Origin: Gemmatimonadaceae bacterium
GTDB lineage: Bacteria; Gemmatimonadota; Gemmatimonadetes; Gemmatimonadales; Gemmatimonadaceae
Direction: 5' to 3'
Assembly: GCA_036003045.1 (NCBI GenBank)
Contig: DASYSS010000086.1
Span: forward strand, 1 to 43,562
DNA: 43,562 nucleotides
In this document: piece after piece, positions 31,298 to 39,703 of the stretch
How positions within the stretch are numbered: the first letter of the stretch is position 1
Layout of the letters: each line of letters opens with the position of its first letter
Position numbers and translations under genes: made by a program
The notes under the pieces: model-generated
What the model saw: the letters and a program-made list of their open reading frames with translations, nothing else
Told to the model about the DNA's origin: nothing
The model's database searches: none

Positions 31298-32695
31298 CTA
31301 AACGGATGGCCCTCCAGTCATCCGTTTCACCAATTCGTACAGGAACGTCTGTCCTTGATAGAACGACTCCACTTTGAGCCGCTCGTCGCGGCCGTGGAAG
31401 CGAATGTCGTCGCGGTCGTAGAAGAATCCCTGAATTCCGTACGTCGGAATGCCGGCCGAGCGCAAATACGCGCCGTCGGTGGCTCCCATGACCATCATCG
31501 GAACGGTCTGGACGCCCGGCCAAAGTTGCGTCGTCACGCCGGAGACGGCGGCCAAGAGATCCTGCCGCATCGGCGACGCCGGCCCGTGGATCGGCGTGCC
31601 GTCGATCGTGAGCGAAACGGCGGTATCGCCGATGATGCGCTTGAGGGTCGCCGTCACGTAGCCGATCGAATCGTCGGGCTGCACACGGCAGTTGACGTTC
31701 GCCGCGGCGAGCTGCGGCAGCGCATTCTTGGCGTGGCCGCCCTCGAGCTGCGTCGCGACGCATGTCGTGCGGAGCGTGGCGTTCCACGCGGTGGATGCGG
31801 CGGCGACACGCGGCATCGCGGCTGCGTCTCCTTTGGCCACAGCGGCGAGATCGGTGCGAATCGGTCCCTTCTCGATGGTCGACAGCGCGCGGAAGTATTC
31901 GCGCGTCACCTCGTTGGTCTTGAGCGGGAATCCGAATTTCGAGAGACGATCGAGGGCGCCGGCGAGGTGATAGATCGCGTTGTCGGCGACGGGCAGCGAG
32001 CTGTGTCCACCCTTGTTGTGCACCTCGAGCCGATAATTGACCACGTACTTCTCGCTCACCTGCAGATCGTTCGCCACGCGCGTGCCCGCGACGGCCTCGC
32101 CCCAGCCTCCCTCGTTCAGGCACAACTCGGCATCGATCAAGTCGCGCTTGTTCTTGAGCAGCCATTGGACGCCGTTGTAGGGTCCGCCGCCCTCTTCATC
32201 GGCGGTCAGCGCGACGATGATGTCACGGTCGGGCTTGAACCCTTCGCGCTTGTAGCGAATGAGATTCGCGATCCACACCGCGGCCTGCGCCTTGTCGTCG
32301 CCGACGCCGCGGCCATAGAAGTAGCCGTCCTTTTCGGTGAGCACGAACGGATCCATCGTCCAGTCTTCGCGCTTCGCTTCGACGACGTCGGTGTGCGCGA
32401 GGAGCAGAATCGGCTTTCGACGCCCGGTTCCGCGAAATCGCACGACGAGATTCGCTTTGTTCGGACTCGCGCCGCCGACGAAGATGTCGGCCGCCGGAAA
32501 GCCGGCCGCTTTGAGACGCTTGGCCACCGCTTCGGCGACCGGCGTCGTCGCGCCCGTCGTGTAGCCCGACTTGATCTCGATCATCTCTTTGTGGATCGAG
32601 CGGGCGAGCTGTCGCTCGGCTTCGGGCGGCATCGTCCGATCCTGGGCGTGAACCGCCGTGGCGCACAGCACGGCGACGAGTGCGACGCGAATCAT
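31298..32695 (-). CDS. Secreted M20 family metallopeptidase
   Basis: 465 residues from ATG 32695, giving a signal peptide that ends at AVHAQ; the open frame runs further upstream but into the kinase gene. Zinc-site motifs: LLLAHTDVVEA (His and Asp), GRGVGDDKAQ (second Asp), ALTADEEGGG (catalytic Glu and Glu ligand) and a final RFHGRDER (His). The dimerisation domain holds HNKGGHSSLP. Full length for M20/M28-class exopeptidases such as CPG70-like carboxypeptidases. It starts 26 bases after the kinase gene stop and probably shares its transcript. Its stop codon abuts the repeat array. Confidence 0.93.
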   Translation of the reverse strand: MIRVALVAVLCATAVHAQDRTMPPEAERQLARSIHKEMIEIKSGYTTGATTPVAEAVAKRLKAAGFPAADIFVGGASPNKANLVVRFRGTGRRKPILLLAHTDVVEAKREDWTMDPFVLTEKDGYFYGRGVGDDKAQAAVWIANLIRYKREGFKPDRDIIVALTADEEGGGPYNGVQWLLKNKRDLIDAELCLNEGGWGEAVAGTRVANDLQVSEKYVVNYRLEVHNKGGHSSLPVADNAIYHLAGALDRLSKFGFPLKTNEVTREYFRALSTIEKGPIRTDLAAVAKGDAAAMPRVAAASTAWNATLRTTCVATQLEGGHAKNALPQLAAANVNCRVQPDDSIGYVTATLKRIIGDTAVSLTIDGTPIHGPASPMRQDLLAAVSGVTTQLWPGVQTVPMMVMGATDGAYLRSAGIPTYGIQGFFYDRDDIRFHGRDERLKVESFYQGQTFLYELVKRMTGGPSV

Positions 32696-32721
32696 GAGAT
32701 CCTCGTGTAGTCGAGAGGTCA

Positions 32722-35700
32722 CTAGCTCTTTCCGCCCGCCTGAAGCTTGGCGAGCCGCCGCTTCGCATCGGCGACCGACGGCTGCAGTTCGGGATCGGCG
32801 TTCTTCCACAACTCGACGAACTTGGAAAGATGCGAGATCGCTTTCTCGCGGTCGCCTTTCGCGTCGTACAACTCGCCGAGTCGCTTGTGCGCGCCGGCAA
32901 GGCCGACCCAGTCGTCGTCGTAACGGCCGTCGTACGGAACGCGCAGGAAAGTCTCCAGCTCGGCGATCGCCGAATCGGGCTTGTTCGCCAGGTCGTACGC
33001 GCGGCCGAGGTTGAAATGAACGGTCACCGGGTTTTCGGTCGCGGGATGACCGTCCGAGGCCGTGTCGGCCCGCTGAAACTCGCGAATCGCGTCGGCGTAG
33101 CGCTTTTCTGCCAGCGCGATCTCGCCTAACGCGGCGTGAATGGCGGGCTGCGTGCTTCGGAGAAGCGCCGTGTCCTTGATCTGTGCGAGCTGGGCGAGAA
33201 TGGCCCGCGCGCGATCGGGCCTGCCCGCAACGGCGTAGTTGATGGCAAGCGACGTGTACGGGCGATCGCTCTCGGCGTAACTGGCGAGCGGACGCGCGGC
33301 GAGGGCCGCGTCGAGGCGCGCCGCGGCCCGCTGCGGCTGATTCCTGAGCCAGGAGTCGTACGCCGCCATGGTGATCGAGTCGGAGATCGGCATGGTAGCG
33401 CTTCCCGATTGCGCGGAGAGAGCCGCGGATTCGTGATAGCGTCGTTCGGCCTCACTCAGTCGGCCGTTCACCGCCAGCAGCTCTGAGGAGAGGTAGGTCG
33501 CGCTGGCCCGCACGTCAACGGAGCGCGACGCGGCGTTGACGCTGTCCAGAATGTGGCCCGCGCGCTCGTATTGACCAGCACTGTAGGCCACGAGGTACAG
33601 GCCGTACGCGTACGCCCCGCTGTTCGAAATCCGTTTCGCTTCCTGTGCGACCAAGGAATCCAGCAGTGCGGCTTTGCCTTGGTCAATCGCCATGTTGACC
33701 AGGTTCGGCAGCGGAATCGAGTTGTCCGGGCTGATGCGTGTCGACAGCCGGAAGAGGGATTCCGCCTTCGCGAATTCGCGCATCGATACGAGCGCCACGC
33801 CGAGATTGTTCGCCGCGTAGGCGGTGTCGCCCCGATCGATCAGCGCCTGGTACGCGGCGATGGCTCGTTGTCGATCGTGGCCGGGACCGCGTTGGAAGTA
33901 GTATGCCTCGGTCAGATATCGTTCGTTGTCCGACAACCGCGCGCGCAGCTGGTACGCCTTGGTGATGGCGGAGTCCACAGCCGACGCCGGATAGAAGTTG
34001 TTGGACATCGCCGTACCGAGCTTGCGCCACGCGGTTGCAAACCCGGTATCAATCGTGACGGCGCGGCGAAGCAGCGGAATCGCCTTGGTGAAATCGTGCT
34101 CGATGTCGAACGCCCGATTGCCCTCGGTATACGCTTTGAGCGCGTCGAACGACGACGTCGTCACTTGCTCCAGAGACGGACTCGCTTGCACGCTCTTGAG
34201 CGACTCGCCGATCTTGCCGCGCAGCCTGCGCGTAACGTCGTCGACACCGTTCACCAGCTTGCTCGGGCCGTCGACCGTCGTCTGAAACGAGGCGAGCACG
34301 GTGCCGGAATCGGACGCGACGAGCCGCAGCGCAATGACGAATCCGCCGCCCAGACCGGTGACGTCGCCGGTCACGATCGCCTTGACCCCCTCGCGCTGCG
34401 CCAGCTGTCGCGCGAGCGCGACGTCGAGCTTCGACGTCGGCGGCAACTGCATCCGCTTCAGCGCGGCGGCGACGTTGGCCGGATTGAACAGCTTGATCGA
34501 TGGCGATTCGGCCAGATTCGCGCGCACTCCTTCGGCGACGACGCTCCCGACGCTCGAGTCGGCGCGGCTCACGCCGAAATCGGAAACGAGCACCACGTCG
34601 CGCTGGTTGAGCTTTCCGGCGGCGAACAGGGAACCGACCGGACCGACGCCGAATGCGCGCATCACCATGAACGCGATAATGAGCGCGACGAATGCGACGA
34701 CGGCGTAGATGCCTCCTCGCGTCGTGCGCTTCCACGACACGTGCGGGCTCGCCTTGAGCGCGATCGTGGCCATCGTACCGTGCGGCACTGGTCCGCCGCC
34801 CGGCGTGAGTGACGGAGTCGCGGTGATGGCGCGCCGTGCCACCGATTGTACGTAGCCCGTGAACAGGATCACCGGCAGGCCGAGCGCCATGATGACCAGC
34901 GCGCCGGGGAGCACCCACGTCGGCAGTCCGATCGTGACCGTCGCCGCTTTCGCGATCGCCGCCACCGCGACCACCGCCACCACATACATGAGCAGCGCGC
35001 GTCGAAAGGCGGCCGGACCGTTCATGAGCACCGACGGCATCGCCTGCATCCCGCTGCCGCTCGTCACGCCATTGAGCGTGGCGATGATGTCGGAGGCGCT
35101 CTGCGGGCGGTCCTTGGCGTCCTTCGCCAGGCACCGCATCACCAGGTCGCTGAGCGCCGCCGGAGCCTCGGGTCGCAATTCGGCGACCGGTCGCGGAGGC
35201 TCGCCCATGTGGGCCGCGAGGACTCGGGCAGGTGTGCGGCCGTGAAACGGCGGCTCGCCGGCGAGCAACTCGAACGCCATGCAACCGAACGCGTAAATGT
35301 CGGCGCGATGGTCGACGTCCGGATCGCCGGCGGCCTGCTCCGGCGCCATATAGGCGGGCGTTCCGATCGAGGTGCCGAGCTGCGTGAGCGTCGCTTGGCT
35401 TTCGCGGCTGCCGGTGCGCGAGTCGCTCAACGCCTTGGCGATGCCGAAATCGGTGACGACCGCCGTGCCGCCCGACAGGAGAACGTTGTCCGGCTTGATG
35501 TCGCGGTGGACGATCCCGCGTTCGTGCGCGTACTGGAGCGCGCGGGCAACGTCGCCGAGGATGCGCAGAGTGTCCGTCATCGACAGCGGCGGCTGCTTCG
35601 TCATCCGCCGCCGCAGCGATTCGCCTTCGACGAACGGCATCGTGTAATACGGCAGGCCGTTCGTGTCGCCCGTCGCCAGCACCGGAACGATGTTCGCCTG

Positions 35701-35913
35701 CTGGAGCGACGCCGCCATCCGGATCTCGCGCTCGAATCGTTCGGCGCTGATGCCGGCGGCGAGCTCGGGCGACAGTACCTTGACCACGACCTTGCGTCCG
35801 AGCCGGATTTCGTCGGCTACGAAGACGCGTGACATCCCGCCGCCGCCGAGCTCTCGCTCGAGCGTGTAGGCTCCACTCAACGTCGACTGGAGCTGGGACT
35901 GGAGGTCAGACAC
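32722..35913 (-). CDS. Ser/Thr protein kinase with membrane and TPR domains
   Basis: 1063 residues from GTG 35913. The N-terminal kinase is complete: Gly loop ELGGGGMSRV (21-30), Lys45 in VVVKVL, HRDIKPDN (136-143), DFG (155-157), GTPAYMAPEQ and DRADIYAFGCMAFELL-type helix F. Two TM segments lie near residues 306-360 and one near 405-425. A periplasmic or second cytoplasmic region follows, with an AMPK-like or TolB-N-like sensor (DVVLVSDFGVSRADSSVGSVVAEGVRANL, KAIVTGDVTGLGG), then TPR repeats from ~560 to the end. The plan is that of Hanks-type PknB-like kinases of gemmatimonads. Partners unknown. Confidence 0.93.
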   Translation of the reverse strand: MSDLQSQLQSTLSGAYTLERELGGGGMSRVFVADEIRLGRKVVVKVLSPELAAGISAERFEREIRMAASLQQANIVPVLATGDTNGLPYYTMPFVEGESLRRRMTKQPPLSMTDTLRILGDVARALQYAHERGIVHRDIKPDNVLLSGGTAVVTDFGIAKALSDSRTGSRESQATLTQLGTSIGTPAYMAPEQAAGDPDVDHRADIYAFGCMAFELLAGEPPFHGRTPARVLAAHMGEPPRPVAELRPEAPAALSDLVMRCLAKDAKDRPQSASDIIATLNGVTSGSGMQAMPSVLMNGPAAFRRALLMYVVAVVAVAAIAKAATVTIGLPTWVLPGALVIMALGLPVILFTGYVQSVARRAITATPSLTPGGGPVPHGTMATIALKASPHVSWKRTTRGGIYAVVAFVALIIAFMVMRAFGVGPVGSLFAAGKLNQRDVVLVSDFGVSRADSSVGSVVAEGVRANLAESPSIKLFNPANVAAALKRMQLPPTSKLDVALARQLAQREGVKAIVTGDVTGLGGGFVIALRLVASDSGTVLASFQTTVDGPSKLVNGVDDVTRRLRGKIGESLKSVQASPSLEQVTTSSFDALKAYTEGNRAFDIEHDFTKAIPLLRRAVTIDTGFATAWRKLGTAMSNNFYPASAVDSAITKAYQLRARLSDNERYLTEAYYFQRGPGHDRQRAIAAYQALIDRGDTAYAANNLGVALVSMREFAKAESLFRLSTRISPDNSIPLPNLVNMAIDQGKAALLDSLVAQEAKRISNSGAYAYGLYLVAYSAGQYERAGHILDSVNAASRSVDVRASATYLSSELLAVNGRLSEAERRYHESAALSAQSGSATMPISDSITMAAYDSWLRNQPQRAAARLDAALAARPLASYAESDRPYTSLAINYAVAGRPDRARAILAQLAQIKDTALLRSTQPAIHAALGEIALAEKRYADAIREFQRADTASDGHPATENPVTVHFNLGRAYDLANKPDSAIAELETFLRVPYDGRYDDDWVGLAGAHKRLGELYDAKGDREKAISHLSKFVELWKNADPELQPSVADAKRRLAKLQAGGKS

Positions 35914-36007
35914 GGCGGAAATCTACGAGACGGGGAGGCCGGACGGCCAGAAGCAAAACGACTCGAGACGCCACGGCCGGCGAACGCCGCCAGCGCGGCG
36001 GGTGCGT

Positions 36008-36814
36008 TTACCGAAGAGTGCCCTTGACCTTCTCCACGTCCCGTTGGTCGTGCTGAATGATCACCGTCGCCCTCAGATTCGCCGCCAACTTCTTGAACCG
36101 ATCGAGCGATGCGATCGTCTGCGCGCGGTCGGTGTTGAACGTCGGTACGCCGTTCCCCTCGTAATTCTCTCGGAAGTGCGCAAGGTCGCCGGTGATGAGG
36201 ACGTTGCCGGTTTCCTTGAGTTTCACGAGCAGACTGTGATGCCCCGGCGTGTGGCCTGGCGTACTCAGCATGATTACGCTCCCGTCGCCGAAGACATCCC
36301 TGTCGCCAACCACCGGCTCGACTTTCCCACCGCCGGTGGTCCACGGGGCGAAGATCGCGGCGTCCATCGGCGTGGCGGGCTTGGGATCGGTGACGACGTC
36401 CCAGTCGCCTTTGCCGATCAACAGCGTCGCGTGCGGAAATTGTCTCGCTTGCCCAGTGTGATCGCCGTGGTAGTGGCTGATCGCAACGTATTTGACCTGC
36501 GCCGGCGTCACCTCGAGTTGCGCGAGGAGGTCGGTGAGGGTCGTCTTGGGAGCCGTCGCCGTCGTTCCAACGGGGTTGCCGGTGTCCCAGATCAAATAGT
36601 CTTTGCCGTGCCCGATCAGGTAGCAACTGAACGTCAGCTGCACCATGAGACCGTTGTAGGCATAGGTGTCGGAGAACCGCTGGCCGACGTCGGTCGGCGC
36701 GGCGTTGGTCCCGCACTGAAGGCGCGTCAGCGTGACGGGCGCGGTCTGCGCGCGAGCCGTCATCGAGGCAAGTGCGGCCGCGCAGGCAACGAACGAGATG
36801 GTTTTTCGGCTCAT
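36008..36814 (-). CDS. Secreted metallo-beta-lactamase-fold lactonase-like protein
   Basis: 268 residues from ATG 36814 (MSRKTISF), giving a signal peptide ending at TARAQ; a longer frame exists but has no such signal at its N-terminus. The zinc-binding motif is SHYHGDHTGQ (His114, His116, Asp118, His119), followed by TPGHTPGHHSL, TGDLAHF and a C-terminal IQHDQRD. This matches N-acyl homoserine lactonase-like enzymes (AiiA type, with HxHxDH). It could degrade lactone signals or other esters; substrate specificity cannot be read. It is a single-gene unit. The upstream 141 bases hold short CCGTCCACC repeats. Confidence 0.85.
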   Translation of the reverse strand: MSRKTISFVACAAALASMTARAQTAPVTLTRLQCGTNAAPTDVGQRFSDTYAYNGLMVQLTFSCYLIGHGKDYLIWDTGNPVGTTATAPKTTLTDLLAQLEVTPAQVKYVAISHYHGDHTGQARQFPHATLLIGKGDWDVVTDPKPATPMDAAIFAPWTTGGGKVEPVVGDRDVFGDGSVIMLSTPGHTPGHHSLLVKLKETGNVLITGDLAHFRENYEGNGVPTFNTDRAQTIASLDRFKKLAANLRATVIIQHDQRDVEKVKGTLR

Positions 36815-36897
36815 CGGCAGAGAAAAGGGTGGCGATAAGCTGCAGACTTTTTTCGCCCGCTGCCAGCCGGTCGCCCGCACATCGACACCTACGACGC

Positions 36898-36944
36898 GTT
36901 CGACCGTCCACCGTCCACCTGTCCAGCTGTCGACCCGTCCACCA
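36898..36944. repeat. Short CCGTCCACC-type repeats before the amidase gene
   Basis: CCGTCCACC occurs at about 36905 and 36911 (overlapping as CCGTCCACCGTCCACC) and again near 36936, with degenerate copies (TGTCCAGC, TGTCGACC) between. They lie in the 141-base region between the divergent lactonase and amidase genes. No function apparent. Confidence 0.5.
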
Positions 36945-36955
36945 TCTTTTGCCCG

Positions 36956-38548
36956 ATGTCACCCACCCGTCGGGAGGCCCTCGTCGAACTGAGCGCGCTG
37001 CTCGCCATCCCGCTCGTTCGATGGCCCGAGCGCCTCGCCGATCCTCTCGCCGGCACAATCGTCGAGTACCAGGCGGGCCGCGCGCGGCGCGATTGGAGCG
37101 CGGCCGAGGTGACGAAGCAGGCGCTCGACCGGGCAAACGCTCTGAACGGCTGGCTGCGGGCGATCGATGAGCTGTCGCCGACGGCGTTGGACGACGCACG
37201 CGCTTCGGACGCGCGTGCCCGGAGCGGCTCCCTTCGCGGCCCGCTCGACGGCGTTCCTGTCTTCGCGAAGGCGATCTACGACATGAACGGCCTGCCCACG
37301 ACCGGGTCCAGCGCCGCGTGGGCGCGGCTGTTTCCGGGCGCTGTCACGAGCGATGCGATCGAAGTGGCGCGAATGCGAGCCGCGGGCGCGATCGTCCTCG
37401 GGAAGACCGCCGCCGATGATTTCGCGTATCACGGCAACGGCACGAGCTCGCTCACGGGACAGGTGCGCAATCCGTACGATCCCGCGGGCGTGAAGACTCC
37501 GGGCGGTTCGAGCGCGGGGTCGGCAGTTTCGGTCGCATGCGGCATCGCGTTCGCGGCGCTCGGCACCGACGACGGCGGGTCGAATCGGATTCCGGCGCAA
37601 TTCTGCGGGATCGTCGGCATGAAGCCAACGTTCGGGCTCGTGCCGCGGACGGGCGTCATACCGACATGGCCGTACCTCGACACGCACGGCCCGCTCGCGC
37701 GGCACGTCGCCGACGCCGCGTTGCTGCTCGACGCGATCGCCGGGCCCGACGCGTCCGACGGATTGGCCCTCACCGCGCCGTGGACGCGCGGCGCGCTCGC
37801 TGCACTAGACGACGACGCGCTGTCCGGTGCTCGACTCGGCCTCGTCGACGCGCACGTGCCGCGCGCGCAGATGAGCGCCGAATCGTTGGCTGTGTTCGAC
37901 CGGGCGGTCGCGGATCTGCGAGCGGCGGGCGCGGTAGTCGAGTCGTGCGCGCCGACCGTAACGCGCGCCAACGTCCGCGATCTCTTCGCGCGGCTGGCGA
38001 AGGATCGAAGCGACGTGACGCCGAACGCAGACTCACCGGCGGCGACAGCGAACGCGCTGTACAGATATTTCCAGACGCACGGCGGCGACGCGCGAGCGGA
38101 CGTCGAGCGCGGCCTCGCGCCCTACCGCGCCTTTTACGATGTCCTGCCGAAAGAATGGGCGGACATGGCTCGGCTCATCGATCAGCCGTATGAGCGCGAT
38201 CCGGCCGGCGTGTCATTCGCGCGATCGCGGGAGGCAGCCGTCGCGCAACTGGCGGCGACGTTCCGCGAGCAGCGGATCGACGCGATGGTCTATCCGACGA
38301 TGCCATTCCCCGCGCCGCGCGCCGTGGATCCTTGGCCGGACGTTCGCACGACACTCGGCTATGGAAACTGGATGGGACTGCCCGAGGTGTCGGTGCCGAC
38401 TGGGCTGGGCGCGGATGGTATGCCCGCCGGAAACATTTCTTTCGTCGGACTGCCCGGACGCGACGCGCGGTTGCTCGCGCTCGCCCATGCGTACGAGCGC
38501 AAATCGTCGAGGTTTGTCGCTCCGCCCGCGCCGACTCCGCGCGGATAG
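36956..38548 (+). CDS. Amidase-signature enzyme with Tat-type signal
   Basis: 530 residues from ATG 36956. The N-terminus (SPTRREALVELSALLAIPLVRW) has a twin Arg followed by a hydrophobic stretch, a Tat signal. The amidase signature catalytic set is Lys in VFAKAIYD, then TPGGSSAGSAVSVACGIAFAALGTDDGGSNRIPAQFCG, which holds the cis-Ser and the nucleophile Ser (in the usual GTDTGGS position it reads GTDDGGS). Full length for the GatA/AtzF-type family. It hydrolyses an amide, probably in the periplasm; the natural substrate is unknown. It is the only plus-strand gene between 17186 and 42630. Confidence 0.9.
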   Translation: MSPTRREALVELSALLAIPLVRWPERLADPLAGTIVEYQAGRARRDWSAAEVTKQALDRANALNGWLRAIDELSPTALDDARASDARARSGSLRGPLDGVPVFAKAIYDMNGLPTTGSSAAWARLFPGAVTSDAIEVARMRAAGAIVLGKTAADDFAYHGNGTSSLTGQVRNPYDPAGVKTPGGSSAGSAVSVACGIAFAALGTDDGGSNRIPAQFCGIVGMKPTFGLVPRTGVIPTWPYLDTHGPLARHVADAALLLDAIAGPDASDGLALTAPWTRGALAALDDDALSGARLGLVDAHVPRAQMSAESLAVFDRAVADLRAAGAVVESCAPTVTRANVRDLFARLAKDRSDVTPNADSPAATANALYRYFQTHGGDARADVERGLAPYRAFYDVLPKEWADMARLIDQPYERDPAGVSFARSREAAVAQLAATFREQRIDAMVYPTMPFPAPRAVDPWPDVRTTLGYGNWMGLPEVSVPTGLGADGMPAGNISFVGLPGRDARLLALAHAYERKSSRFVAPPAPTPRG

Positions 38549-38554
38549 TTTGCG

Positions 38555-38826
38555 TCAGACCGGCTGCGCGAGTCCCGCGGCCGATCGTCCGTGCGGGTCC
38601 TGCGTCGCTCGAATCTCGTTGACCATCTCGAGCGCCGGCTTCGAGGCCGTCGGCAGCCGCCGAAGCCGGCATCAAGAACGAGCCTGGCGTCACACGACCC
38701 GCTTCGAGCGCTTCGACGAGCGCCACGGGGACGGTCGCCGCGCTCATGTTGCCGTATTTCTGAACCGTGAGCATGACCTTCTCCATCGGCACGCCCGCGT
38801 ATTTCGCCACGGCGATTCGCACATCG
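38555..38826 (-). pseudogene. Degraded KAS III (FabH-like) C-terminal fragment
   Basis: On the minus strand from about 38826, one frame reads VRIAVAKYAGVPMEKVMLT then VQKYGNMSAATVPVALVEA and GRVTPGSFL, which matches the end of beta-ketoacyl-ACP synthase III (the G-N-x-S-A-A motif holds the catalytic Asn). An in-frame stop lies directly upstream, so the first ~250 residues are missing. Downstream the frame appears to shift: the expected Gly-rich LDAGFGG reads in a neighbouring frame, and a third frame gives PALEMVNEIRATQDPHGRSAA before a TGA at 38555-38557. This is a broken remnant between the amidase and cupin-like genes. Confidence 0.65.
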
Positions 38827-38868
38827 CCGCGACATCACACGGAAGGTACCCGCACTACAGCTCGCCGT

Positions 38869-39633
38869 TCAGTTCCTGACGACGCTGATGACCCGAATCA
38901 CTCCGTCGCTCATGTTGCTCAGCACCCACGCCTGGCCCTTTGCCGCGCGAAAGGTCCCTCCCACCCATCTCGGGCCGCCACCCACCACGAGCTTCTGTTT
39001 TGCGTCCGCGGAATCGAGCGCGATCACCCAAGCCGCCCCCCCCTTCGCGCCGGCGCTCGGCCGCAATGTGCCGCCCGGGTCGATTTCGTGGAGGCTTACC
39101 GTGATCTCGTCCGTGACGAACGCGGGATGTTCCCTCCCGCCGGAGAAACGAGCCTTCTGGCCGGTCGACGACTGGTGGCAGTCGAGCGGCTTTTCCGAGA
39201 CAGCCGCCTCGCAGAGGTTGCGGACGCCGGTCTGCGGTTCGAGCAGCTCGACGGTGATATTGTCGAACGGCGCATTGCCGGGATTGCGGGCGATGTGAGC
39301 GAATTTTCCAAAACTGTAGTGGAACGCGAGGTCGGCGGACGCGACCGTGGCGTCGGGGTTGCCCGGCCGCACGTTGACCAGCGTGCTCGGTCCGAGCGAA
39401 ATCCAGAAATAGTCGGGGTCGTGCTCGTGCAGCAGCGTCGTGTCGTGAGCTGGAACGCGCACGCGCAGCACCCGAATCACCGAGTCCTCGTAGACGAGAT
39501 GGTGGTGCGGCTCTCGCTGCGCCATCACGGCGCCAGGAATCGATTGCGAGAGCGCGAGACACGGCGCGGCGGCGGAGGCGACGACCAGGACGAACACGGC
39601 CGTGCGCGGCTTGCAGAGTTGTCTGAACGACAT
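38869..39633 (-). CDS. Secreted cupin-like protein
   Basis: 254 residues with a signal peptide (TAVFVLVVASAAAPCLALSQS). Two cupin-type halves can be made out: LVYEDSVIRVLRVRVPAHDTTLLHEHDPDYFWISLGPSTL with H-x-H metal-binding pattern, and DEITVSLHEIDPGGTLRPSAGAKGGAAWVIALDSADAKQ with GTFRAAKGQAWVLSNMSDG near the end. Two Cys pairs (NLCEAAV, LDCHQ) may form a disulfide. Bicupins often bind a metal ion and a small ligand or act as oxygenases; no specific role can be given. GCGAGG lies six bases before the ATG. It follows the DUF5916 gene after a terminator. Confidence 0.75.
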   Translation of the reverse strand: MSFRQLCKPRTAVFVLVVASAAAPCLALSQSIPGAVMAQREPHHHLVYEDSVIRVLRVRVPAHDTTLLHEHDPDYFWISLGPSTLVNVRPGNPDATVASADLAFHYSFGKFAHIARNPGNAPFDNITVELLEPQTGVRNLCEAAVSEKPLDCHQSSTGQKARFSGGREHPAFVTDEITVSLHEIDPGGTLRPSAGAKGGAAWVIALDSADAKQKLVVGGGPRWVGGTFRAAKGQAWVLSNMSDGVIRVISVVRN

Positions 39634-39653
39634 GAGGAGCCTCGCGGAAAGAA

Positions 39654-39680
39654 ATCGCGCCGGCGTTCGGCCGGCGCGAT
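39654..39680 (-). terminator. Rho-independent terminator of the DUF5916 gene
   Basis: ATCGCGCCGG (39654-39663) pairs with CCGGCGCGAT (39671-39680) around a 7-base loop. On the minus strand the stem is followed by TTTCTTTCC. It is 24 bases past the stop at 39704 and before the cupin-like gene. Confidence 0.75.
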
Positions 39681-39703
39681 GATCTCGGAGGCGGCGCGGT
39701 CGC

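Noticed and set aside
31301-32710. Long plus-strand open frame across the M20 gene
   Set aside because: It is the antisense shadow of the M20 peptidase, which has all zinc motifs.
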